Assembly (NCBI GenBank): GCA_040954595.2
Contig: CM082583.2
Location: forward strand, 12,958,001-13,022,000
DNA length: 64,000 nucleotides
Source: Balanoglossus misakiensis
Taxonomy: Eukaryota; Hemichordata
Direction of reading: 5' to 3'
In this document: positions 42,601 to 53,200 of the stretch, piece by piece
Position numbering within the stretch: position 1 is the stretch's first letter
Layout: the number at the start of each line of letters is the position of its first letter
Position numbers and translations under genes: made by a program
The notes under the pieces: generated by a model
Seen by the model: only the letters and a program-made list of their open reading frames with translations
Told to the model about the DNA's origin: nothing
Databases searched by the model: none

Positions 42601-43989
42601 TAGCATCTACATGTAATTCTCTACTTACTCTTGGTTTTTCCAGTTGTAACTAAGCATAATATGACCTTTCTTCTTGGTGTCCAACGTGAGAGGTGGGGGT
42701 GGACTCTTCTTTTTCTTTGCTTTTTTTCCTCCAGATGTTGAACCAGCGCTGGTTTGTGATTCTGGAGCTGGAGGTGGTGGTGTTGGAGGGGGTCCCCGAA
42801 ATGCTGTAGGTGCATGATGGGAAGGCGGAGGGGGAGGAGGACAGGGTGAATCAGCGACTGATTTTTCTTTGGGTTTCGCATCCACGTCGGTCGTGTCATG
42901 GCTCAGTTTCTTGGCTGAACTTGGTCGAATGACAACATCATCATCATCGTCATCACTACAACCGCCACCATCTAACTCTTCAGTTTCCTCCGGAGCACTC
43001 GTCTCCTTTAATTTGAGATCAAGCAGGACGAAAAGAGCACCCTCAGAATTCTGTCGGATCTTATCATTGGGAGATGTCTTTGCTGCGTTCAAAAGCTGGA
43101 TGATATCTCTGTCGCCGATCTTCACGCTGCGCAAAACTGGCCGGTTGCTTTTCACAAACGTCAAGTTCCAAAGGAGTTCGCTGGCAAGAGACTGGACTTC
43201 GGTTTTCTCAGAATTCAAAAATGCTGGAATGATGTCCTTGCCTTCTTCGCAGATTGTTTTCTTGTTTTCATCAGCCACTGCAAAATTCAGCAAAGCTTGC
43301 AGTAGCTCTACCTCGGAGAACTCCAGCTTCTCAGGTTGTTCTGGTGGCTTGAAGGCAACTAGCTGGTTGCATATCAACCTGATGGCATTTGTTTTCTCTG
43401 CAGCCTTCCGCACATCATCCACGCTATCACTGTCAACCAACAAATAACTGAGGGCCATCACCGCTTTGGTCTTGACCACATTGTCGTCTGTTGCGCTTGG
43501 AATGAGCTCCAGAGTGCTGATTGTCGCGTCAGTTTTCATGAACTTGTGATTTCTCTCTACCTTTGCCATCTTGTAAACTTCTGTCACTATGGAAGGGAGC
43601 TCCTTTAAAAAGAACAAAATTGAGAGAATTTACATTCACTTCCAAGACACGCACACTGATACAATACAGGCCTTTCCTCAATGTGTGTAGATGTACATGT
43701 ATAATTTTACCTCTTTGGTTTCATGACCATTCACAACATCTGCACTGTCTGTGGTTATGTCCTGGGAAACCAATTTTTTCATCTTCTCAACCATTTCTTG
43801 ACATCTTGTCTTCCTCTGGGCAGATGCCGGCCTGTCCAACTTTTTTCCGGCATCTGGACTTGCCGGCTTCTCCTGCTTGCCTGTGCTTCCAGCAGCACTT
43901 CCGTGGACTTCCAGTGATTTGAGGTCCTTTGAACCTGTCCTCTGGAGATCTTTGTCAAGGACTTTCTTTTTCCTCAGCGTCCGCAACAT
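39652..43989 (-). CDS. ARM-like repeat - polyproline - TIR - SAM-like protein
   Basis: Eight exons (43989-43711, 43602-42629, 42525-42353, 42210-42008, 41656-41600, 40456-40320, 40008-39939, 39750-39652) join in phase to 663 residues. A basic N-terminus is followed by helical armadillo-like repeats (about 95-320; VKTKAVMALSYLLVDSD, LASELLWNLTFV, IRQNSEGALFVLLD). An Asp run and two proline-rich segments follow, then TIR (about 405-540: KGHIMLSYNW, GYHTWIDVENM, YLVLVCFCKKYQSSPNCRTE). A C-terminal SAM-like domain (about 575-662) starts VTEWTSVQVKEWLTNSQIN. The TIR keeps a glutamate four residues after the position equivalent to W in the WCxxE/WVHKE pattern; this is the catalytic residue in SARM1-type NADases. 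SARM1 itself is ARM-SAM-SAM-TIR, so the order differs. The start is the ATG at 43989, not the upstream TTG. A role in NAD+ cleavage or immune signalling is inferred. Confidence 0.85.
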
Positions 43990-44959
43990 TTTCAAATCAA
44001 CAGAACAGTATACCTTCGGTTTTTAATTTTCAGAACATATGATATTGCCTACTGTTGGTCACTTCTGCTGATGTTGATTGTCAATATCTGGAAGAAATGA
44101 ATGTGAATCATAATGTGTGTGTGGGGGGGGGGGGGGGTGGATGATGTTACAGGCTGTGCCTCCGACACTGGAGGCGCACATATGCATGCAGACCCTGTCG
44201 CTAGCACAGGCGTCAGCCTTCAAATAAACCAGCGATCGGCAGTGGCAGGTGGGCTTTGCTATCCGAGACTGCATGCACTGGCTGGTCAGTTTGAGGGCCT
44301 GTGTTTGTGTAGCAACCCTTAGTGTACCCAGCAACGAAGCTGACTTGCATTTGAAAAGTACAGTAACCAATGATCCAAACCTGGTTTCTTTTGAATCAGT
44401 GAGATAGCATTTGTCCGAAAAGAATATTATCGTCTCGCCTACGCCATAAGAGACTTCATCTGGCGATCCAGGTGATCGATCAGCGACGCAACGTCCACTC
44501 TCAGTCGCATCTTAGGTAGTTCACTCTGAAAAAATGTCACCCCTGAGAACTTCCCCAGGAGCAAAGGTCAGAGGTGACTTGTCATGTGGTCATGAGTTTT
44601 CTGGTGACTCCATTTTACATACGGGATAGAACTGTTTGTGAGAAAATATAATCTTTCTTCGTTTTCTTTCCAAAGCTATATATTTCCCGGTATTAATTAT
44701 TTTATAATGATTATTGTGTTCGATGTGTACGCCTCATTACACTATATACACGACGAACCACTGAAATCTTCGCGACCATTTCGAGTTTTAGGAGACGCCA
44801 CTCCCTCTTCAGAAGTAGATAGTTCCATTAGCAGCCATGTTGACGAAAGTGTATATTTCGAAGTGGATGAAACCCTACGTACGCGCGTAGTTGAAGCGAC
44901 GGTACAAGAAAGTAGGCTGCTAGTTTGTTCTCCCGATCCGACGTAGATGATTGGACTTC
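43990..44959. promoter_or_regulatory. Divergent promoter region, ARM-TIR-SAM and pygopus-like genes
   Basis: 970 bp between start codons facing away from each other. It includes a 15-base G-run (44123-44137). A 102-codon frame at 44638-44946 in front of the pygopus start has no recognisable domain and is taken as 5' UTR or flank. Confidence 0.45.
44123..44137. repeat. Poly(G) run
   Basis: 15 consecutive G after a short GT repeat, in the divergent promoter region. Possible quadruplex former or length error. Confidence 0.8.
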
Positions 44960-45964
44960 ATGCCAAGAGAGAGGCGTCTCCCCAAAAGATTTAGATGTAA
45001 GTAGAACAACAAAACACGACTGAAGATAGACGTACAACCGTGCACACGATGTACATTGCGTTTGTTGTATGTGCGTGCATAGTGACATTGAAATTGATTT
45101 GTTCTTGCCCTTTTTTGTAAATCCTAGCCTCAGATGATAGTGATCAAGAGGGTAGTGGTAGCCTAGAAAAGAAAAGTGTGTCCGGCACTCAGCCAGCGAG
45201 TCCAAGCAAGAAAAAGAAGAAAGCCAATCTCAAGCAGGTGAGAAGAAATTCATTTCTTCTTGTAAAGTTGTATTCGTCCTTCCTCCATTTGTCTAGCTCT
45301 CAACAGCTAGAGAGAGTGATGTTTAATAGTTTATGCAGTATCGCAATTCGTCCAACTGCTATTGTTGCAATACTTCTCAACAAGCAGCGCCCATACTCAG
45401 TTTTAATATTTCCTTTTCCATTAGGTTCACAGTAAAAGTCCAGCTGAAGTGACCCCCGTGAGCAAATCCAAGTCAGAACCCAATAACTGTAAGACACCCC
45501 TGAAGGAAGGACTGAGCCAGTCTATGCCTTCCGGCTCCCAGGCAATAATGAACCCCAGCACCACGGTCAATAGCTACCCACCAAGTAACTATGGCAACAT
45601 TAACCACTACAACCAGCAGCCACAGCCGCCGCCCATGCCGAACGTCAACCACTCGGGTTTCCATGGCGGCGTGCCCCTGCAGCCGGTCATCCTGAATCTC
45701 AACGATCCTTCAGCGCCAGCCATCTATCCCTGCGGAATATGCCAGCGGGAAGTGCACGACAATGACGATGCCATCCTGTGTGAGAGCAGCTGCAATTTCT
45801 GGTTCCATCGGGTGTGCACAGGAATGACGGAAGCAGCATACACGCTGCTCACAGCTGAACAATCAGCCGAGTGGGTGTGTGATAAATGCATTGCCAAAAA
45901 GAAAACACCAATGGTACGAATGAAGAAACTCAACATTCCTGAAATACGTACCACTGGTACATAG
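44960..45964 (+). CDS. PYGO: Pygopus-like PHD-finger protein
   Basis: Three exons (44960-44996, 45128-45237, 45425-45964) join in phase to 228 residues. A basic N-terminus (MPRERRLPKRFR, then SPSKKKKKANLK) resembles the nuclear localisation part of the pygopus N-terminal homology domain. A Pro/Asn/Gln-rich middle region follows. The C-terminal PHD finger (about 150-205; YPCGICQREVHDNDDAILCE, WFHRVCTGMTEAAYTLLTAE, WVCDKC) is clearly the pygopus type. Pygopus binds methylated H3K4 through this finger and BCL9/Legless through its back face, and co-activates Wnt/beta-catenin transcription. The NPF motif of the N-terminal homology domain is not visible and the protein is shorter than human PYGO1/2, so an alternative first exon may be missing. 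AATAAA at 46888-46893 would give a 3' UTR of about 0.9 kb. Confidence 0.85.
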
Positions 45965-46887
45965 GCCTGGGACATCAATGAATATTTTGTAATATTCTGG
46001 ACAATTGTTCCAGAGGTACTAAGTCATATTTAACATCATTCTCAGGCTTCTTATCATGGGTTTCTGCTGCCAGTTTCTTTTTTTTACTTCTTTTATCAAA
46101 TCAATGTGAATACATTTCAATTTCATTCATGCAGAGGAGATGTTAGTGACTTTCCTTTGATGATTAAGATTTTTATAAATGAGATAAACATGTTTGTACA
46201 TATCTGCTTCTTTGAAATAGTTTACTTGGAGTTACAGTTGTTGGCACAAGTAAAGTTTTATAGAGAAATCCCACATCGTAGATCTCTAGAATGGTCTTTT
46301 CTTTTGTAAAGGTGAATAAACAGGTAGATGATACTGAATTTCCTGAATAATTTTGCCGTAGTTCCCATTTGACAGATCTGTGATTCCAAGAAGGTTTCCA
46401 TATGACTAAGCTACATGTAGCATATATGTACCAACCTTTGGATAAATAAGGTTCTTGGGCAGATTAGAGTTTTATTGAGCAGTGTTGTAGCGTGTTTGAC
46501 AATGCAGAAGTGAAGGAAAGCCTCACTACTCTGTCCAGATGTGAAATGTGGTGCACCACTCTCGTAAATAACCAGACTGATGAATTACATTTTTTTAGTT
46601 TGAGTAAACCTTCATACTGTCACTACAGCGGGTCATACAGTTGTAGCAATGAGACAAAAACTGATACTGTATTGTGTTTTGTATCATTTCTGTAGATTTT
46701 TTTATTGTATATTTTGACACGGTGGTCCGCCAAGTTGTTCAAAGTTGGTGTCACAATTGAAGGTTCATTTTAAATCAGACACCATGCATTTTGTATTTAA
46801 TTTTTTTTTAGATATTTATTACATTTTTAAAAGAAATGTAAGGTTTGGTTATGTGTATAGATGGGTCATAAGGGTTTTATTGTTATA

Positions 46888-46893
46888 AATAAA
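46888..46893 (+). promoter_or_regulatory. Candidate poly(A) signal, pygopus-like gene
   Basis: AATAAA followed by a second AATAAA, about 0.92 kb after the stop codon and just before the (TATG)n repeat. Confidence 0.45.
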
Positions 46894-46915
46894 ACAATGT
46901 GAAAATAAACTACAT

Positions 46916-46938
46916 GTATGTATGTATGTATGTATGTA
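46916..46938. repeat. (TATG)n microsatellite
   Basis: A short tetranucleotide run of about six units. Confidence 0.85.
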
Positions 46939-47278
46939 GCATAACACAAGTAGCATAAAGATGTATATCACTGTTAAAATCACGAACAAAATAAATATCA
47001 ATAAAATGCATCAGCTACAACGGAAAATGACAATGGAGGTAATATAGAATGGTGACATCCGGAGAAAAATGACAAAGCTCACTTTCAACTGTCCTTTCTA
47101 TCACTTTCAACATCTGTATACCCATCTCCCTGTCGCAATAGCATATTTTCATAAAGCTCAGATATAGTACAGTACGCACATTGAAACTAAGTTTCTTCTG
47201 GAATCGGTAATTGGTATCTTCATCTGCCACTAACCCATTGGATTGGAATGATCACTTGGTAATCAATTTCCTCACATG

Positions 47279-50200
47279 TTAAGCTACTACAGTCAGGTCT
47301 GCAGTCAGGTCTGTAATGAGACAGAAATACATCATTTTCATAAAGGATGCCCTTGCAAAACATGGAGTTATCACCAGATGGTGAACAGCCTATATAAGTA
47401 TTTCTTATTTCCACTGTTTTGAAAAGGGTTGTGTGGATTTGAGTGCATTGCACTCATAAGTAAACTCTGAACATGATAGCATTGTTAACTAACCTGTTCT
47501 TTCATTGCCCACAGTTTGTTTCTCTTGCAATAACCAGTACGTCCTCATTTGCCCTTTCCCCTGCCAAACGGAAAAGTCAACATTATTTTAAATTATTTTG
47601 TATGCTAGAACGAAACTGACACATACATACATACATACATACATACAGAGAAACATACATAAATTGTGTATTACCTTAATTTCTACGTCACCTCTTGGGT
47701 GAAAGACATAACCATTTGATTTTGACAGAATTGTGTAGGCGCTTTCACTGCAGTGAATTTTACACGCTGTATAAATGAAAACAAACATAAATCTCATAAT
47801 TTTTATCACTACGAAGGTCGACAATAAAAATACATGTAAAGTGAATTCACTGTGAAGATTATTCTACATGTGCACTGGGGTAGGCATGAACACCTGTAGG
47901 AAATGGTGTGATATCAAGAGTGGAGTGGTCAAATGGATTCGAAATATTTCGATTCAGAAGTAAATAAGTCCATCTGTGTGAGCTTTAGCACTGTATGCAG
48001 TACCTTCACCATGACTTCGCATTCGCGATGCCACGTTAACTGTGTCACCGAATATACAATATCGCGGCATTGCAACTCCGATCACACCAGCAGCACAGGA
48101 CCCACTGTGGATGCCAATGCGCAACTCCACCTTTCTGCCAGGCCAGTGTTTAATTTTGAATGTGGAAGTAGCTTCCATCATATTCAGTGACATGTCGGCT
48201 ATTTCCATAGCGTGCTTGGAACCATTCCGTTTCGGTAAGCCAGATGCCACCAGATATGCATCGTTGACCGTCTCCACCTAACGATTAAAATACATTTTTA
48301 TTAACTTTTGACGTATATGCCAGGCTAAATTTCACGGCCTATCACACCATAAGAAAACTTTTTAAAAGTCATCCATCAGTTAACTTTTAAATTCTAATAC
48401 CTTGTAAACGTCGTGTTGTTTGATGATCTCATCAAAACAGGTGTACACGTCATTCAGCAAATCGATCACCTAAAGATTAAACAAAAACAGCAGTCATCAC
48501 AATTGAAAATTAATTTTGAAGCACTATGGCACACTGATATCTTAAACTTGAGCAGTATAGAATTAACTGTATTATTACACTGTATCTCATGATCAAACGT
48601 AAAATCTCACACTTGTACCTGGACAGGCGAGCTTCCAGAAGCAATTTCGTCGAAGTCGCATATATCCGAGAAAAAGATCGTCGCCTCGTCATAATTCTCA
48701 GGGTCCACTTCCAAACCTTTTCTCAGTTTGTCAGCAACAAGCCTACACATTTCAAGGAGAAGAGGTACAGACATTCAACAGTGCCAAATACATAGCAATC
48801 AAGTTTAGGCTGTTATCTTACTTATTACTGGTGTGCGGGTTCCCGGGTTGCTTAGATTCTTGTATACTTACGGAGGAAGCATTCGGTACAAAAGTAAATC
48901 GGTCTTCTTTTTCTCATGAAAGAACTGTTGCGTTTTCTCCTCAACCAACCCTTCCAAGTTGTCGTTGTACCTCTCCATTTTCGCTACTATATTTTCCAAA
49001 ACTTTTGGTTTCCTGCAAGGGAGAAAAGGATTCAACATTTGATGGAAATAGAAAGTGTGTAGTCTTGAAGTGCTACTCGAAGAATCCAAAGATTCTCTCA
49101 CAGCCCCTCTCGCTGCCTCAGTGTATGAGGCTTATATGGTCTGATTGCCTGTGCATATGGTGATTCTCCAGGACCTTTGCTAAACGGTTGAGTCATGCAT
49201 ATTGACAGCAGTAGACATTTGGATTGTTGTCAAACTTACTCGCCGTTGTTGATTTTTATACATTTCTTCTTCACCTCTCGGATTGTAGGTCGAACATTTG
49301 GGTTTTCATTCAAGCAGCTCTGTATGAGGATAAACCACTGAGGTTCACACAGTGTGGGTAACACCAATGGTCGAAAGGGAGGTGTTTCTCCATTCCGAAC
49401 TCTGCTCACAATATCTGTTACAGAAAACACATACAGTATTTAAATAGTTAACACGCCTTGGTGTTGCGTATAATATAAAACTATATTTTTGAAGGAGTGC
49501 GCAAATCATGAAATGTGTCCACTTGATATATTTATATTTGCGGTAGAGATGTCTTACTGCACTGCCGACGAGGCAAGTGCCTGGCACGACTTCTTTATTT
49601 CAACTATACAAGGGCACGTTCAATCGGTTTCTAGACTGCGTCTTGATCATATCTTCATAAAAAATGCAGATAGAAATGTTGAAAACTGCCCTACCCTTCG
49701 GGAGGGTTCCCTCATTAGCTAAAGGGAATACACCCTTGCGTTGAATGATCTCTTGCAATATGATACCAAGGCTGTAGACATCGCCACTCGCAGTTCCGCG
49801 GAGAGAACGGTCTGGATGGCGAAGTAGCTCTGGTGCAGTCCACAACTGTTCTGTTGGATCATTATAAAGACATTTAATTTCCATTAGCTGCAGCTATGTG
49901 TAATTGTATGATGACCCCATAATACCTTTCAATTATTCATCATCAGTATCTGAAAACTAATGTTAGTGTTAGTCATATAATTCAATGATTTACTTGTCCA
50001 AATCTCGTGGTCCTGTGCTTGAGAACCAAACCCTCCTGTGACCGGTGGCTGTACCGTGGAAGGAGAGTTCCGAATACCGTACCCAGTCACTTTCAACACC
50101 CACTTCTTGTCGATGACGCAGTTTGTCGACTTGAGGTTGCCATGGGAGACCAGTTCACTTTGGTGGATATACTCCATTCCCTATGTTTGAGGGAATAAAG

Positions 50201-53200
50201 AAGACAGCAACGTTAAGTGTTAACGAGGTTACAGAAATATGACAACAAATAATTGTTAGTCTGATTTGAAAGTATACAGCCGACTCTTTTGGCTAATGCA
50301 TATGAATACACTTATACCATCATATTGAGAATGCTTACCTCAATCAAATCGAAAATGAAGGAACTTTTGAATAGCCAGTCGAGATTAATCTCTTCGTTTT
50401 CTAAAACATCCTGAAAATGGCATCAATACCAGATGTTATTAAGTCAACCTTATGGAATCTTTACCAACAGAAGTACGAGGATGTAAGGTCATGAAAATGG
50501 CACCGTTATTGACAAATGACTTTCCTCACTCACCGCCAGACAGCCTTTCCCGCAGTACTCTGAGATTAAAATACTCTTCTCAGGGGACAGACATACCCCA
50601 ATAAACCTGTTTAGATTGTCATGGTCAAGTCTTAGCATCTGGATGAAGATAAAATATAATAACACCAATAAACAATTTAAATCTTGTCGACTACAGGGGA
50701 GTCTTTTATTCTTTCATACACACAGAATATACATTTGTATATCCAGAAACATAATATTAATATCACCTTACCAGTTTCAGAGTGTCTTTGTCATCTTTTG
50801 GAAGGCTTCCATGCGCAGTAACCAATCTTTTCGCAATGCACAAAATTCCACGACACCATATCAGTTCCTGTCTGACAGGCACAGGCACGTCAGAGGCCGT
50901 CGATGACGTTTTCGTGCTAAAGAATGAGAAGGTTGATTTGTAGTCCTGTAGATTGACCAACAAAGAGAAAGTTGGAATCAGTAAGTTTAGCTCTTTGACT
51001 ACTTCGAAGCAAATGCACGATCATTAAACAAACTAATCATTCCTTACCTCATCATCCCGCCGTCTGAAAGGCTTTAGTTCGGCTGGCGCGATCAACCAAA
51101 CCAAACCGTCACCTTCCCTTTTATCTTTGATACGACGGCTGAAATAAGCAAACATAATGTGACAAAATCTTACAGCAAGGCACACAGAGTATAGAAAAAA
51201 GAATCAAACCGAACCAATCAGATGTCGAACATTCCTCTCTATCATGTCGTTACATTTTGTACTTCACTCACCATTGAAGGTAGATGGCAACCGATCCAGC
51301 AACCAATGCAACAGCCGCAAATGAACATACACACACCAGGATAATGTAAACATCTGGAAAATCAGAAAAGATGACAAATAACCAACAACATACAAAGTGC
51401 CGCATTTCAATTTGAAAGTCCCTCGATTTTGTCTCTCCCTCCCATTGCATTTATGCAATCCGCCTTACCACATAATCTTATATTGAAAGTCCCAAGGAAA
51501 CGTAATGTTTACCTGAATTTCTACATGATTGAAGGAAGCCACAGGCAGGACGATCAGATGGCGGCGTTAGTAATCCACCCTTCGCCCATATGGGTTGAAG
51601 GATAGAGTTGAATATCTGTGTGTAAAAAGTGAAGTGTTGTTTTAAGTAATGTCTGTCAATCAGGTCGCGAATGATTTAAATGAGCTTCGTCACATTGACC
51701 TTTAAAACAAGGACATGTTGCACATCCCGTGCTGAATCGCCTACAGCCGTTTTATATTAACTATTGAATACATTTATGGAAGTATATACCTACCCTTCCA
51801 GATCCGATATTTGTTATATCTGCGCAAATCTCCATAAAGCCCGACGGACGCAAATCAAATATCAAATATTCGGGTTCCCGATCGCCGTTTTCGTCCATTA
51901 CAACAGACCCTGACATTCCTTCAGAAATTTGAAAAACAAATGTCAGTAACATTATCGAGCATCGCGCATGGATTTAGTATCTTAACATTCCTAACACACC
52001 ATGTGGAATATGGTAAAATCACCTGTCTATCTGTCCACACTGGGACAATGGTTCGACAGAGAACAAAGGTGTGTGATAGAAGGTACTATACCTTCAAACG
52101 TGAGTCCCTTCACATTCTCAAACCAAGCCTCCCCATCAGTCAGAGAGTTTCCTTCACTCAGACTCTTGTTCAGTGCAATGGCGTACAGGATAACGGCATC
52201 GTGGAGCCATGGTGAATAGAGATTGCCCTGTATAATTAACATAATTACAAATAAGTACTTTTTTAATATCATTATACCGTAGTTATATAAAACCAAGAAA
52301 ATTAGTCCTTGGTGGTTTCCCCAGACGTTTCAGAGTTCCTTCAGTAGTTCCTTTTAGTAGAGTGTGCTATATAGTTCTCAGAACTTCTCTGATCTAACTA
52401 CCTTTGATCCAGGTGGCAGTGTATGGTTGAATGGTGGTTCTGCCATCTTTACTGGTATCAGATTACGGAATGTATCGATTTCTTCATTGCTCACTGTTTT
52501 GACCGTAATCTGAAGAATGAAAAATTGTGAATATAGAAATGTCTCATACTATTTATTACAGCTTGGTGTGCACAGTGATTATGACGTTCACTCAGCAGAT
52601 GCCTTCCCAACATACAGTACATTTGTATAAACAGTTGTGTTGTATTGTAATTAAAGGCAATTGACGCGAACTTACAGCAAGAACTGTTTCATATGCGGTG
52701 TAGGCATCAACGTTACGGCCATCCATCCCCTCCCAGGGCTTGTCCGTCTCGAAAATGTCTGAAAACAGTCTGTTTAAACTGAAGAAGACATAATCTCCAT
52801 CGACCATTCCATGATCGTATGCTGCCAGCATAAATTGGCGTTCTTCCAATAGGTTTTTGTTGCAGATAATGACAACTGTTGAATGAAAGTCAATGTTAGC
52901 ACGCATTTTTAAATGCACACATGCATGCGCATGCACATACAAATGTATATCAACACAAACCTATGGCACCAACCAACCATAGAGTGATCAGTGTATATTG
53001 TTTTAGTACTTACTTCTTGCTCTTTGTTTTATTCTGAGCATAGTAGTTTCTAGTTGTCCTTGTAGGTTATGGGTGTCGTCAAGTGTCACATGTTCGCCGA
53101 CCGTAATATTGTTTTCTCGGAATGATGTCAAGAGCGCTTTGGCAGCAAACCCACAGACGTCGCGGTTGTCGGATGCAACTATCGCAGCGAGTGTCCAGCT

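Larger units (their letters stand above)
45965..47278. other. Convergent 3' regions of pygopus-like and guanylate cyclase genes
   Basis: AT-rich and without coding exons. It contains the probable pygopus 3' UTR, its AATAAA signals (46888-46893 and about 15 nt later) and a (TATG)n repeat at 46916-46938. The 3' UTR of the guanylate cyclase gene lies on the right side. Confidence 0.5.

Noticed and set aside
42869-43447. 192-codon plus-strand frame
   Set aside because: Antisense shadow of the armadillo-like exon.
44638-44946. 102-codon frame just before the pygopus start
   Set aside because: It ends before the pygopus ATG, has no recognisable content, and is better explained as 5' UTR or flank.
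49240-50945. Active protein kinase in the guanylate cyclase
   Set aside because: The catalytic loop reads HGNLKSTN, without the catalytic Asp; it is the usual pseudokinase regulatory domain of receptor cyclases.
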